Assembly: GCF_002795305.1 (NCBI RefSeq)
Contig: NZ_PGGC01000093.1
Location: 1-42,329, forward strand
From: Aeromonas cavernicola
GTDB taxonomy: Bacteria; Pseudomonadota; Gammaproteobacteria; Enterobacterales; Aeromonadaceae
DNA: 42,329 nucleotides
Direction of reading: 5' to 3'
Below are positions 27,726 to 36,300 of this stretch, one piece after another; position 1 is the first letter of the stretch, and every line of letters starts with the position of its first letter. Below the pieces are notes generated by a model, which saw only the letters and a list, made by a program, of their open reading frames with translations, searched no databases and had not been told where the DNA came from. The translations under genes were made by a program, and so were the position numbers.

Positions 27726-27959
27726 TCAGACCCGAATATCGATCAGTGTTCCCATCATATCACCGGCTGTTTGTATTACCTTGGCGGCTGCGCCGGACTG
27801 TATCTCCGCCACCTTCAAGTTAACCAACTCATCGGTCACTTGCACCTTGCTGCCATTCGATGTGCCAAGTTGAGCTATCTGGTTGGATGCACTATCCGCC
27901 ATATTCTCCGCACGTTGAAAACCCTGCACACCAGCGTTAAAGGCAGAATCAATACGCAT
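27726..27959 (-). CDS. Short flagellar rod-like protein (FlgC/FlgG C-terminal type)
   Basis: A 77-residue protein. Its end, VNLKVAEIQSGAAAKVIQTAGDMMGTLIDIRV, resembles the C-terminal helix shared by flagellar axial proteins (FlgC, FlgG, FlgE), and the start RIDSAFNAGVQGFQRA resembles their N-terminal helix, while the large middle domain is missing. Such short proteins occur in Pseudomonas, Shewanella and Aeromonas as unnamed accessory proteins. No other flagellar gene is in the window. The ribosome-binding site is good (GGAG upstream of the ATG at 27959). Family recognition is by eye only. Confidence 0.6.
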   Translation of the reverse strand: MRIDSAFNAGVQGFQRAENMADSASNQIAQLGTSNGSKVQVTDELVNLKVAEIQSGAAAKVIQTAGDMMGTLIDIRV

Positions 27960-28030
27960 GATATTACTCCTCTTAAGACTGTCTAATTATCCATCAGTCC
28001 AACGCATTTATGAAGCAAAAAGGTTATTTT

Positions 28031-28795
28031 TCAACCAATAAAATGCTTAATCATTTCAATTATTTTGTCAGGATGTGAGATAAAAGGTGCATGTGAGGCC
28101 TTACTCAAAGTCTCACTGTGGCTAGAAGGATAGAGCGCATCAAGTTGCGGAATCACCGCTTTAGGCACCAGCGAATCCAATCGACCATAGATCCGTAGCC
28201 AAGGCTGGGGGAGAGTTCGTAGCGCATCACGCTGATCAACTTCAGCCAGTAGGCGCAGTCCAGCCTCTAATGCGGCGATTTGAGGTGCGGGGCGCATAGC
28301 CAGCATGTGACGTAACTGCCGAATATCATCGCGAGCATGTTCGCTACCCATCGCTTGGATAGCCAAAAAGCGCTCAATTGTTTGCTGAAAATCCCCCTTC
28401 AGCATCTCACTGAACCCAACCAATACCTTGGGCGCTATCCCTGGCCATAGTTCACGAGCCATAAAACAAGGGGAACTGGCGATGGTGATGAGCGATGTAA
28501 CCCGCTCAGGTTGATGCAATGCCAGCTGGCTAGCTACCAGCCCACCGAGCGACCACCCAAGCAAATGCGATTGTTCAGGCATCACCGCCATGACCTGCTG
28601 TGCTAACCAAGGCAGGGTATAACTGACATCCTCTGGTAATGAACTATCGCCAAACCCCGGCAAATCAATGAGATGCAGTCTATAACTAGCCGCTAACGTG
28701 GGGGCGATACCGTGCCACACTGCGCTATTCATCCCCCACCCATGTAACAAAACTAAGTCAGGACCTTGGCCCAATCGCTCTACCGCTACTCTCAT
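28031..28795 (-). CDS. bioH: Pimeloyl-[acyl-carrier protein] methyl ester esterase BioH
   Basis: BioH hydrolyses pimeloyl-ACP methyl ester to pimeloyl-ACP for biotin synthesis. The 254-residue alpha/beta hydrolase has the oxyanion motif LLHGWGMNS, nucleophile S82 in GWSLGG, and the acid/base residues D207 and H235, the same positions as in E. coli BioH. It is divergent from gntX, 27 nt apart, as in E. coli; other bio genes are not in the window. Confidence 0.95.
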   Translation of the reverse strand: MRVAVERLGQGPDLVLLHGWGMNSAVWHGIAPTLAASYRLHLIDLPGFGDSSLPEDVSYTLPWLAQQVMAVMPEQSHLLGWSLGGLVASQLALHQPERVTSLITIASSPCFMARELWPGIAPKVLVGFSEMLKGDFQQTIERFLAIQAMGSEHARDDIRQLRHMLAMRPAPQIAALEAGLRLLAEVDQRDALRTLPQPWLRIYGRLDSLVPKAVIPQLDALYPSSHSETLSKASHAPFISHPDKIIEMIKHFIG

Positions 28796-28822
28796 CTAGA
28801 CTGAAGATCCGCTGTTCACTTT

Positions 28823-29557
28823 ATGGAAATCAGCATGTTAAAGCGGTTACTCGGCAAAGCAAGTTTGATCCTAGGAAGCCGCGCTGATTGGCAAGGTAGC
28901 TGTTTACTCTGTCAGCAAGCCTGTGACGCCAAGCCGCTATTGTGCCATTGGTGCCAGCAGGCGTTACACCAATCCCAGCACAGATGCAGACTCTGTGCTG
29001 TGCCACTGCCAGAACAAGAGCAACAGTCGGTGTGTGGCGCCTGCCAGCGGAAAACGCCTCCTTGGCAACGCTTACAGGTGATCGGCGATTACCAACAGCC
29101 TTATACCGTGCTGATCCCCCAGTTAAAATACGCAGGTCAAGTGTTACTAGCTCCGCTGCTTGCCCAATTGCTGGCGGATCACTTGGATAAGGATGATATA
29201 CCTGAAGCGATTATTCCGGTGCCACTACATTGGTGGCGTCAGTGGCGCCGTGGTTTCAATCAAGCACAAGCCTTAGCGCAAGCGTTGAGCGATATTATCG
29301 GCGTTCCCTGTGATAACCAGTTACTCCGTCGAATCAGAGCGACGCCGCAACAAACGCAGCTTAACGCAGGCCAACGACGAAAAAATCTCCGGGGAGCGTT
29401 TCAAATCAAGCCTAATCATTACCAACACGTCGCCTTGCTCGACGATGTGGTGACCACTGGAGCCACCGCAGGTCAACTCAGCCGCTTACTTCACCAGAGC
29501 GGCATCGCCAAGGTACAAGTGTGGGCGGTATGTCGCACACAGGCACGTACTAAGTAA
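28823..29557 (+). CDS. gntX: ComF/GntX family amidophosphoribosyltransferase-like protein
   Basis: A 244-residue protein with N-terminal zinc-finger-like cysteine pairs (CLLCQQACD, CHWC, CRLC, CGAC) and a C-terminal phosphoribosyltransferase-like domain carrying LLDDVVTTGATAGQL (the PRPP-binding loop). ComF homologues help DNA uptake in competent bacteria; E. coli GntX belongs to the family. Position between bioH and nfuA is the classic bioH-gntX-nfuA arrangement. The start could be ATG 28823 or, with GGA upstream, ATG 28835; I keep the longer form. Confidence 0.9.
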   Translation: MEISMLKRLLGKASLILGSRADWQGSCLLCQQACDAKPLLCHWCQQALHQSQHRCRLCAVPLPEQEQQSVCGACQRKTPPWQRLQVIGDYQQPYTVLIPQLKYAGQVLLAPLLAQLLADHLDKDDIPEAIIPVPLHWWRQWRRGFNQAQALAQALSDIIGVPCDNQLLRRIRATPQQTQLNAGQRRKNLRGAFQIKPNHYQHVALLDDVVTTGATAGQLSRLLHQSGIAKVQVWAVCRTQARTK

Positions 29558-29637
29558 CCGCCGGCGCGCTACCCAATAAGCAATAACCGCGTTATCATAA
29601 ATACCCTAGTCGTACACTCAGGTTTATGAGGATAGTG

Positions 29638-30216
29638 ATGATCAGCATTTCCGACGCCGCCCAAGCCCATTTCCGTAAACTGCTGGAAAAACAGCCTGAT
29701 GGCACCAACATCCGGGTGTTTGTGGTCAATCCGGGAACCCAGAATGCCGAGTGCGGCGTATCATATTGCCCACCCGATGCGGTCGATCCGGAAGATCAAC
29801 ACCTGCCTTTCAGTGGCTTCGATTGTCTGGTTGATCCGCTCAGTGCGCCTTTTCTGATCGATGCCACCATCGATTTCGTTACCGACCAGATGGGGTCCCA
29901 GCTCACTCTGAAAGCGCCAAACGCCAAAATGCGCAAAGTCGCAGACGATGCACCGCTGATCGATCGTATCGAGTACGTGTTGATGTCCGAAGTGAACCCC
30001 ATGCTGGCCGGTCACGGTGGCAAGGTCACTTTGGTCGAGCTAACCGACGACAAGCTCGCAATTTTACAATTTGGCGGTGGCTGTAATGGTTGCTCAATGG
30101 TCGATTACACCCTGAAAGAGGGGATTGAGAAGCAGCTGCTGGAGAAATTCCCAGGCGAGCTCAACGGCGTGAAAGACGCTACCGAGCACCAGCGCGGCGA
30201 CCACTCCTACTACTGA
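29638..30216 (+). CDS. nfuA: Fe-S biogenesis protein NfuA
   Basis: NfuA receives and delivers [4Fe-4S] clusters to client enzymes such as lipoyl synthase and aconitase. The 192-residue protein has an N-terminal degenerate A-type carrier domain ([16 protein letters not shown], then [11 protein letters not shown]) and a C-terminal Nfu domain with the cluster-binding CxxC in [11 protein letters not shown]. It ends [11 protein letters not shown] as E. coli NfuA ends EHSYY. I use the ATG at 29638 because GAGG lies just upstream and it matches the family; an ATG at 29626 is in frame. The gap before it contains no gene; a terminator follows at 30238. Confidence 0.96.
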   Translation: MISISDAAQAHFRKLLEKQPDGTNIRVFVVNPGTQNAECGVSYCPPDAVDPEDQHLPFSGFDCLVDPLSAPFLIDATIDFVTDQMGSQLTLKAPNAKMRKVADDAPLIDRIEYVLMSEVNPMLAGHGGKVTLVELTDDKLAILQFGGGCNGCSMVDYTLKEGIEKQLLEKFPGELNGVKDATEHQRGDHSYY

Positions 30217-30237
30217 TTGGTTGCTATTGCAGCAAAG

Positions 30238-30267
30238 AAAAGGCCCCGCCATCTGGCGGGGCCTTTT
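30238..30267. terminator. Bidirectional terminator between nfuA and gpsA
   Basis: A 13-bp perfect stem (30238-30250 with 30255-30267, loop ATCT), with A-rich left and T-rich right ends, ends both convergent transcripts. Confidence 0.85.
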
Positions 30268-30285
30268 GCATGGGCAATCGGTCGA

Positions 30286-31290
30286 TTACTCGTCCTTCTT
30301 GTCTCGCGACAGCAGGGTGATGGCCGCTTCTTTTGGGTTCTTCCCCTCGTACAGCACCTTGAAGATCTGCTCGCAGATGGGCATCTCGACACCGTAGCGG
30401 GCCGCCAGCAGATGCACCTCTTTGGTGTTGCGATACCCCTCCACCACTTGACCTATCTCGGTCATGGCGGTGTTCACATTCTTACCTGCGCCCAGCGCGA
30501 GCCCAAAACGACGGTTACGCGACTGATTGTCGGTACAGGTGAGCACCAGATCCCCAAGCCCCGCCATCCCCATAAAGGTTTTGGCATCGGCACCAAGGGC
30601 GGCCCCCAGACGCTGCATCTCCACCAGACCCCGAGTGATCAGCGCGGTTCTGGCGTTGGCGCCAAAGCCGAGCCCATCGGAGAGACCGGCACCAATGGCG
30701 ATGACGTTCTTCACTGCACCGCCCAGCTGCAGGCCGACGAAATCCGGATTGGTATAGACCCGGAACGAGCGGCCGCAGTGCAGCAGATGGGAGAGATCGT
30801 CGGCAAACTGGTCGTGGGTGGAAGCTACCGAGATGGCGGTCGGCAGACCGGCAGCCAGTTCCTTGGCAAAAGTGGGGCCGGAGATCACCGCCAGCGGCAT
30901 CTCGTCACCCAGCACTTCACGGGCCACATCCTGCAGCAGACGACCACTGTCCGGCTCCAGACCCTTGGTCGCCCAGGCGATACGGGTATCGGGGCGCAGG
31001 AAAGGCTTGATCCGAGTCAGCACATCGCCAAATACATGGCTCGGCACGACCAGCAGCAGCACGGGGGCAGCTTGTACCGCCCGTTGCAGATCCGCAGTCA
31101 GCTGCAGATCGGCAGGAAAAGGGACATCAGGCAAAAATGCCTTGTTGCAACGATCTTGTTCCAGCTCGGCAACATGGGTGGGGTCGTGACCCCACAGCAG
31201 GGTCGGATGACCGTTGCGCGCCAGAGAAATGGCAAGAGCGGAGCCATAAGACCCCGCCCCCAAGACCGAGATAGCGATCTGATCAGCCAT
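30286..31290 (-). CDS. gpsA: NAD(P)-dependent glycerol-3-phosphate dehydrogenase GpsA
   Basis: GpsA reduces dihydroxyacetone phosphate to sn-glycerol 3-phosphate, the backbone for phospholipids. The 334-residue protein has the N-terminal Rossmann motif [11 protein letters not shown] (residues about 10-20), the WGHDP and [10 protein letters not shown] segments, the substrate-binding [20 protein letters not shown] and the C-terminal helical domain. It starts two nt after the secB stop, in the E. coli-like order secB-gpsA. Confidence 0.97.
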   Translation of the reverse strand: MADQIAISVLGAGSYGSALAISLARNGHPTLLWGHDPTHVAELEQDRCNKAFLPDVPFPADLQLTADLQRAVQAAPVLLLVVPSHVFGDVLTRIKPFLRPDTRIAWATKGLEPDSGRLLQDVAREVLGDEMPLAVISGPTFAKELAAGLPTAISVASTHDQFADDLSHLLHCGRSFRVYTNPDFVGLQLGGAVKNVIAIGAGLSDGLGFGANARTALITRGLVEMQRLGAALGADAKTFMGMAGLGDLVLTCTDNQSRNRRFGLALGAGKNVNTAMTEIGQVVEGYRNTKEVHLLAARYGVEMPICEQIFKVLYEGKNPKEAAITLLSRDKKDE

Positions 31291-31292
31291 TA

Positions 31293-31763
31293 TCAGGCGT
31301 CCGCAGTCGCCTGCTGGGCCTGTGCTTGCGCCATGTGCTGGGCAAACAGGGCATCGAAGTTGACCGGTGCTAGGTTTAGCTGTGGGAACGAACCTTTGCT
31401 CACCATGCTGGCCACGGCTTCGCGGGCATACGGGAACAGGATGTTCGGGCAGAAGGCAGCCAAGCAGTGAGCCAGTTGCGGCTCCGGCAGGTTACCGATC
31501 GTGAAGATACCGGCTTGCTGTACTTCACACAGGAAGGCGGTTTCGGTTTCCAGTTTGCAAGTCACGGTTAGGGTCAGCACCACTTCATAAACACTGTCCG
31601 CCAACACATTGGTCTTGGTGTCCATGTCCAGTTTAATGTCTGGTTGCCACTCTTTCTGAAAAACGTGCGGGGTATTAGGCGCTTCGAAAGAGACATCTTT
31701 GGTATAAACACGCTGGATATGAAACTCTGGTTGTACGTCTTGGTTGTTGATTTCGTCAGCCAT
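31293..31763 (-). CDS. secB: Protein-export chaperone SecB
   Basis: SecB keeps secretory precursors unfolded and passes them to SecA. The 156-residue protein has the standard length, [18 protein letters not shown] at the N-terminus, the central VLTLTVTCK strand and the [13 protein letters not shown] motif that contacts SecA. I start at the ATG at 31763 (MADEINNQ), preceded by GGAA, rather than the earlier codon at 31811, which overlaps the yibN stop. It is between yibN and gpsA; the grxC gene that E. coli has between yibN and secB is absent. Confidence 0.97.
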   Translation of the reverse strand: MADEINNQDVQPEFHIQRVYTKDVSFEAPNTPHVFQKEWQPDIKLDMDTKTNVLADSVYEVVLTLTVTCKLETETAFLCEVQQAGIFTIGNLPEPQLAHCLAAFCPNILFPYAREAVASMVSKGSFPQLNLAPVNFDALFAQHMAQAQAQQATADA

Positions 31764-31810
31764 TTCTTTGATTCCTTTAATTAAAAAAGTATGTGGGCGC
31801 AGGCCCTTCA

Positions 31811-32242
31811 TCAGCGCTTTTTGGTCACCGGCAGATTATCTGCACGCCATTGGGCCATGCCGCCACTGAGGGTATAAACCTGTTTGAAACCGGCTTTACT
31901 CAGGTGGCGACCCGCTCCACCAGCCGTCATCCCCGACTCGCATACCACTATGATGGGGGCGTCTTTGTGCTTTTCAACTGTGCCCAGATTATTGCTCTGG
32001 ATCTGGGTAAACGGCAGATGCTGAGCGCCGGCCAGATGACCTTTGGCGTACTCTTCCTGACTGCGAATATCCAGCACGACGGCACTTTCACGGTTAATCA
32101 ACAGGGTTGCTGCGTGGTTATTTACCGACTTCACCGGAGACAAACGTGCACGTACTGTGGTGTAAATGAGGGCACCCGCCAAACCAAACCAAGCAGCGCT
32201 AAGCAGCGGGTTACGCGCCGCAAAATCGATATATTCTTGCAT
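31811..32242 (-). CDS. yibN: Rhodanese-like membrane-anchored protein YibN
   Basis: A 143-residue protein with one N-terminal membrane segment (about residues 14-30) and a rhodanese domain (about 37-140). The family's usual [20 protein letters not shown] start is present and the active-site loop is VCESGMTAG, with a catalytic-type Cys that the E. coli protein lacks (GSGM). It may carry sulfur transfer activity here. The ATG at 32242 gives the family start MQEYIDF; a TTG nine nt upstream is also in frame. It is the first gene of the yibN-secB-gpsA operon and is divergent from gpmM. Confidence 0.9.
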   Translation of the reverse strand: MQEYIDFAARNPLLSAAWFGLAGALIYTTVRARLSPVKSVNNHAATLLINRESAVVLDIRSQEEYAKGHLAGAQHLPFTQIQSNNLGTVEKHKDAPIIVVCESGMTAGGAGRHLSKAGFKQVYTLSGGMAQWRADNLPVTKKR

Positions 32243-32433
32243 TTTCGTCAATAATCCAGAGATCGAAAGAGGGGCAGAGTATACATGGGGGGGGTAAGAA
32301 AATCAGCCATCTTGGCGGTAAAGCGCGAACGGGATCGCAGCAAATCGAGAAAATGCACACACCGTCGCAACCTGTTCTGTGGTTGCTAAAAATTGCCCCT
32401 CACGGACTGACACAAACAAGGCGATCAGGTGAC

Positions 32434-32459
32434 TATTACGACAGATGTAGTAATATTAC
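32434..32459. promoter_or_regulatory. Interlocking TATTAC/GTAATA repeats in the yibN / gpmM gap
   Basis: TATTAC at 32434-32439, GTAATA at 32450-32455 and TATTAC at 32454-32459 form two inverted repeats sharing one arm, including the palindrome GTAATATTAC. They lie about 50 nt upstream of the gpmM ATG. They could be a transcription-factor operator or a duplicated -10 element; I cannot name the factor. Confidence 0.35.
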
Positions 32460-32506
32460 GCGAGTTTCGCTTCCCGCATTCTTCCACTCCAAGAGGACAT
32501 AGCCTT

Positions 32507-34036
32507 ATGTCAACAGCTAAAAAACCGTTGGTTCTGGTGATCATGGACGGTTGGGGCTACAGCACCAAGCAAGAGCACAACGCCGTCGCTGCCGCCAAGA
32601 CTCCCAATCTCGATCGTCTGGCCCGTGACTACACCAGCACCCTGATCTCAGGCTCCGGCTTAGACGTCGGTCTGCCGGATGGTCAGATGGGTAACTCCGA
32701 AGTGGGCCACGTCAACATCGGTGCTGGTCGCATCGTCTATCAGGAGCTGACTCGCATCTCCAAAGACATCCAGGATGGCGAATTCTTCCAGAACGTCGAG
32801 CTGGCCAAGGCTGTTGACGCTGCTGTGAGCAACGGCAAAGCCGTTCACATCATGGGCCTGATGTCCCCGGGTGGCGTCCACAGCCACGAAGAGCACATCA
32901 TGGGCATGATCGAAATGGCCGCCAAGCGTGGTGCCGAGAAGATCTACCTGCACGCCTTCCTAGATGGCCGTGACGTGCCGCCGCGCTCCGCTCAATCCTC
33001 TATCGAGCTGTTCGATGCCCTGTTCGCCAAGCTGGGCAAGGGTCGTTTCGCCTCCATGATCGGCCGTTACTTCGCCATGGACCGTGACAACCGCTGGGAT
33101 CGCGTGCAGCAAGCCTATGACCTGATGACTCAGGGCAAGGGCGAGTTCACCGCCAACAGCGCCAGCGAAGCACTGGCTGCCGCCTATGCCCGCGAGGAGA
33201 ATGACGAGTTCGTTAAGGCCACCCGTATCGGCGAAGCGGCCCCAATGGTTGATGGCGATGCGCTGATTTTCATGAACTTCCGTGCTGACCGTGCCCGTGA
33301 AATCACCCGCGCCTTCGTTGACACCGACTTCACCGGCTTCGCTCGTGCAGTTGAGCCTAAGCTGAACTTCGTGATGCTGACCGAATACGCGGCCGACATC
33401 AAAACTGCCTGTGCCTACCCGCCGACCGCTCTGGTCAACACCCTGGGTGAGTGGCTGGCCAAGCAGGGCAAGACCCAGCTGCGCATCTCCGAAACCGAGA
33501 AGTACGCGCACGTCACCTTCTTCTTCAACGGCGGCGAAGAGTCCTGCTTCACCGGCGAAGATCGCGAGATCGTGGCCAGCCCGAAAGTGGCGACCTATGA
33601 CTTGCAGCCGGAAATGAGCTCCGAAGAGCTGACCGACAAGCTGGTTGCAGCCATCAAGAGCGGCAAGTACGACGTCATCATCTGTAACTACCCGAATGGC
33701 GACATGGTTGGTCACACCGGTGTGTTCGATGCTGCCGTCAAAGCCTGTGAAGCGGTTGACCACTGCATCGGTCAGGTCACCGATGCGCTGCGCGACGTGG
33801 GTGGCGAGTGTCTGATCACTGCCGACCACGGCAACGCCGAGAAGATGCTGGACGAAGAGACTGGTCAGGCCCACACCGCCCACACCAATCTGCCAGTGCC
33901 CCTCATCTATGTCGGTCGTAAAGCCAAGGTAGTTGACGGTGGCAAACTGTCCGATCTGGCCCCCACTATGTTGACCCTGATGGGTCTGCCGGTGCCGCCG
34001 GAAATGACTGGTAAGCCCCTGATGATTCTGAAATAA
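32507..34036 (+). CDS. gpmM: 2,3-bisphosphoglycerate-independent phosphoglycerate mutase
   Basis: GpmM (GpmI) interconverts 3- and 2-phosphoglycerate in glycolysis using two Mn2+ ions. The 510-residue protein has the alkaline-phosphatase-like core with metal ligand D14 (VIMDGWG), the phosphoserine nucleophile S64 in [30 protein letters not shown], the [12 protein letters not shown] segment, and the GDMVGHTG and TADHGNAE metal-binding motifs. I start at ATG 32507 with AGAGGA upstream, as the family begins there. GC-rich, strongly biased codon use fits a highly expressed gene. envC follows by 9 nt. Confidence 0.97.
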   Translation: MSTAKKPLVLVIMDGWGYSTKQEHNAVAAAKTPNLDRLARDYTSTLISGSGLDVGLPDGQMGNSEVGHVNIGAGRIVYQELTRISKDIQDGEFFQNVELAKAVDAAVSNGKAVHIMGLMSPGGVHSHEEHIMGMIEMAAKRGAEKIYLHAFLDGRDVPPRSAQSSIELFDALFAKLGKGRFASMIGRYFAMDRDNRWDRVQQAYDLMTQGKGEFTANSASEALAAAYAREENDEFVKATRIGEAAPMVDGDALIFMNFRADRAREITRAFVDTDFTGFARAVEPKLNFVMLTEYAADIKTACAYPPTALVNTLGEWLAKQGKTQLRISETEKYAHVTFFFNGGEESCFTGEDREIVASPKVATYDLQPEMSSEELTDKLVAAIKSGKYDVIICNYPNGDMVGHTGVFDAAVKACEAVDHCIGQVTDALRDVGGECLITADHGNAEKMLDEETGQAHTAHTNLPVPLIYVGRKAKVVDGGKLSDLAPTMLTLMGLPVPPEMTGKPLMILK

Positions 34037-34045
34037 TTCTGCCCC

Positions 34046-35353
34046 ATGCGGGGATGCGAAGTTATTTCACACAAAACCAGTCGCGTCGGCCTGTTGGCCG
34101 GCGCGCTGTTTTTTTGCCTGTCATTTACTGCCACACCAGTCGTTGCTGCCAATCAGCAACTGGGCGCCATGCAATCCCAGATCAAAGAGCAACAGCAGAC
34201 CATCAAACTCAGCAAGCAGGAGTTGGCCAAGCTCAATGCTCAACTCAAAACGGACGAACAAGCAATTTCTGCCGCCGCCGCTAAACTCCAGCAAACCAAG
34301 CAGCAGTTCAAGCAAAACCAGCAGACGCTGGCGACCTTGCAACAAGACAAGCTGACGCTGGAACAACAAGCTAGCCATCAGAAGCAGTTGCTAGCCAAGC
34401 AGGCCGAGAGCGCCTTTCAAACCGGCCACCATGACTACCTCAAGCTACTGCTCAATCAGCAAGATCCGGCCAAGCTGAGCCGCGCTCTTGATTACTACGA
34501 CTACCTTAACAAGGCGCGCATAGCAGCCATTGAGACGATGCGGGCAACCCGTCATAAACTCACCCAGAACCAGCAAGCCACCAAAAAAGCCGAAGATGAG
34601 TTGCAGACACTGCTGACTGAGCAACAAGCACAACACCAAACGTTACTCGCAAGCCAGCAGAGCAGAACCAAGGTGCGCAGTCTGTTGCAGCTGTCGGTAC
34701 AAAATGACGAACAAAAATTGACCCTGCTGGTCAAAGCAGAGCAAGCGTTAAAAGCCAGACTGGAGGAGCTGCGCCGCCAACGGGAAGAACAAGAGCGCCG
34801 CGAGCGGGCGCGACTGGCCAAGCTTAAAGCCGAGCAAGCACGACAGCAGCAATTGGCCCAGCGCCGAGCGGAACAGCAGCGCCAACAGCAGGCAAACCAA
34901 TCAGAAGGTTCACGCAGCCAATCCGATCGCGACGCAACGACGACTACTGGTCGTTATCGGGGGTTGAAGACCACGAGCAACCTCCGCTGGCCAGTGCAGG
35001 GACCGATCTTGATCGCCTACGGTTCGCCACGCACGGCTCAGCTCAAATGGAAAGGCACCCTGATTGGCGCCAGCGAAGGGGCGCAAGTCAAGGCGGTGGC
35101 TCCAGGACAAATTGTGTATGCGGACTGGCTAGATGGTTTTGGTATGTTGCTGGTGATCGATCATGGCCGTGGTTATATGAGCCTCTATGGCCATAACCAG
35201 TCACTGCTACGCCAAGTTGGCCAAAACGTAGAACAAGGAGAACCGGTTGCCTTAGTGGGTGACTCGGGTGGCCAAGATAAGCCGGGCCTCTATTTCGAAA
35301 TTCGCTACCAAGGCGAAGCTATCAACCCGAGTCAATGGTTAGCAAAACGCTAA
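34046..35353 (+). CDS. envC: Murein hydrolase activator EnvC
   Basis: EnvC is a periplasmic divisome protein that activates the amidases AmiA and AmiB to split the septal peptidoglycan. The 435-residue protein has a signal peptide (about residues 1-34), a long Gln/Lys-rich coiled coil (about 37-290) and a C-terminal LytM domain (about 318-435). The LytM domain is catalytically degenerate, with KWKGTLIGAS and YGHNQS in place of the metal-binding motifs, as in E. coli EnvC, so it is an activator. It follows gpmM by 9 nt, as in E. coli, and may be cotranscribed. The yibQ gene that usually comes next is not there. Confidence 0.94.
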   Translation: MRGCEVISHKTSRVGLLAGALFFCLSFTATPVVAANQQLGAMQSQIKEQQQTIKLSKQELAKLNAQLKTDEQAISAAAAKLQQTKQQFKQNQQTLATLQQDKLTLEQQASHQKQLLAKQAESAFQTGHHDYLKLLLNQQDPAKLSRALDYYDYLNKARIAAIETMRATRHKLTQNQQATKKAEDELQTLLTEQQAQHQTLLASQQSRTKVRSLLQLSVQNDEQKLTLLVKAEQALKARLEELRRQREEQERRERARLAKLKAEQARQQQLAQRRAEQQRQQQANQSEGSRSQSDRDATTTTGRYRGLKTTSNLRWPVQGPILIAYGSPRTAQLKWKGTLIGASEGAQVKAVAPGQIVYADWLDGFGMLLVIDHGRGYMSLYGHNQSLLRQVGQNVEQGEPVALVGDSGGQDKPGLYFEIRYQGEAINPSQWLAKR

Positions 35354-35518
35354 TTGCAATTACCTCTCGGATTAAGGAGAAGCTTGGGTCACATCAGCCA
35401 TCGCTAGTCCGTACGCCGTAAGCCTCTCAGGCTGTGATTATCTCACTTCACCTCGCGATCTTGTTATCGCCATCGGTACGCTGCTATCTCAGCAAGGTGT
35501 GTAGCAAATAAACCACTG

Positions 35519-35553
35519 CCCAACCCAACCCAACCCAACCCAACCCAACCCAA
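35519..35553. repeat. Seven tandem copies of CCCAA
   Basis: Exactly seven uninterrupted CCCAA units (35 nt). Downstream is CCCTAACCC, a degenerate continuation. Such a short-unit tandem can change length by slippage. It is intergenic, about 165 nt beyond envC and 180 nt beyond pqiC, so any effect would be on transcript ends. Confidence 0.9.
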
Positions 35554-35626
35554 ATAGAACCCTAACCCGTCACGCCAGCAATAAGCCTGTGCAGCAGCTA
35601 TCACGGCGGTGGCTGGATGAGGAGAT

Positions 35627-35665
35627 AGTGGGTGAAATCAGCACAACATGCTGATTTCACCCACT
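35627..35665. other. Perfect 17-bp hairpin without T-run
   Basis: Arms 35627-35643 and 35649-35665 are exact inverted copies with a 5-nt loop (CAACA). No T-run follows on either strand. It lies between the convergent envC and pqiC genes and could act as a transcript-end stabiliser or a processing site. Confidence 0.75.
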
Positions 35666-35733
35666 GCGATTGATCAATCTAACGCAGCAACGAGACCTAA
35701 GAACGTTGGCAACCTTGTTGCCGATGCCCGCCA

Positions 35734-36300
35734 TCACGACAAACGGAGTAGCTCAGCGGTGATTTGCTCCAACAGCTGTTGCCACCCTTGACCAAGCTCA
35801 CTGACCAACACGTTATAGCCATCGTCAGGCAAGACCCGCACCAGCTGGAAAGGGACATCCCGCAATACCGCCCCGTTTTGATCCTGTAGTCGCCAGCGCC
35901 CACTGATTACTGCTCGACCATCATGGCGCCCTTGGAATTGGGTTACCTGAATGGATAACACTGGCCCCTCGCGGGCACTGTCTTGACGTACAACCCAGCC
36001 CGGCAATCGGTTAGATAGCCCATTTAGGGTCAGTTGATTGAGTTGACCATCCAGCGAACCGGCCCAGCGATGGTATTCCGCGAAATGGAGCTCTTTTCCT
36101 TCCAGCTGATAGACCAGACTAATGCGATCAAGCTGTCCGGAGAGACTTATTGGTTTTAAAACCAATTGGTGCTGTGGCTGCAACGGTAAGTGATGACTCA
36201 CCGCATTATCTGCCTCTAACGAATAGTAATGCAGGCTCGGCTGACTGCTACAACCGACCAACAGCAACAGTAGGCCCAGATTTAAGAGCTGTTTTTTCAT
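35734..36300 (-). CDS. pqiC: PqiC-type lipoprotein (ABC transport auxiliary)
   Basis: PqiC is an outer-membrane lipoprotein that accompanies PqiAB in a lipid transport system. The 188-residue protein has the lipoprotein signal LLLLLVGCSSQP with the lipidated Cys at 16 and then LHYYSLEA, the start of the auxiliary-lipoprotein domain (YmbA family), ending in WQQLLEQITAELLRLS. Its start overlaps the pqiB stop by 4 nt (ATGA), which shows tight coupling. It is the last gene of pqiABC. Confidence 0.92.
   Translation of the reverse strand: MKKQLLNLGLLLLLVGCSSQPSLHYYSLEADNAVSHHLPLQPQHQLVLKPISLSGQLDRISLVYQLEGKELHFAEYHRWAGSLDGQLNQLTLNGLSNRLPGWVVRQDSAREGPVLSIQVTQFQGRHDGRAVISGRWRLQDQNGAVLRDVPFQLVRVLPDDGYNVLVSELGQGWQQLLEQITAELLRLS

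Larger units (their letters stand above)
35354..35733. other. Intergenic region between envC and pqiC with repeats
   Basis: No gene is convincing here. It holds a pentanucleotide repeat (35519-35553) and a 17-bp hairpin (35627-35665). The end of envC has no obvious T-tailed terminator. Confidence 0.5.

Noticed and set aside
27697-27733. Junction of the two small genes as a possible single fused gene.
   Set aside because: The two frames are separate, with a stop codon and their own starts one nt apart; no fusion.
30217-31470. A 417-codon plus-strand open frame antisense to gpsA.
   Set aside because: It is the mirror of a strongly coding gene, with low-complexity His/Gln/Arg composition and no family resemblance; frame shadow of the high-GC gene.
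32660-33883. Minus-strand open frames opposite gpmM.
   Set aside because: Codon-bias shadows of a highly expressed gene; no independent evidence.
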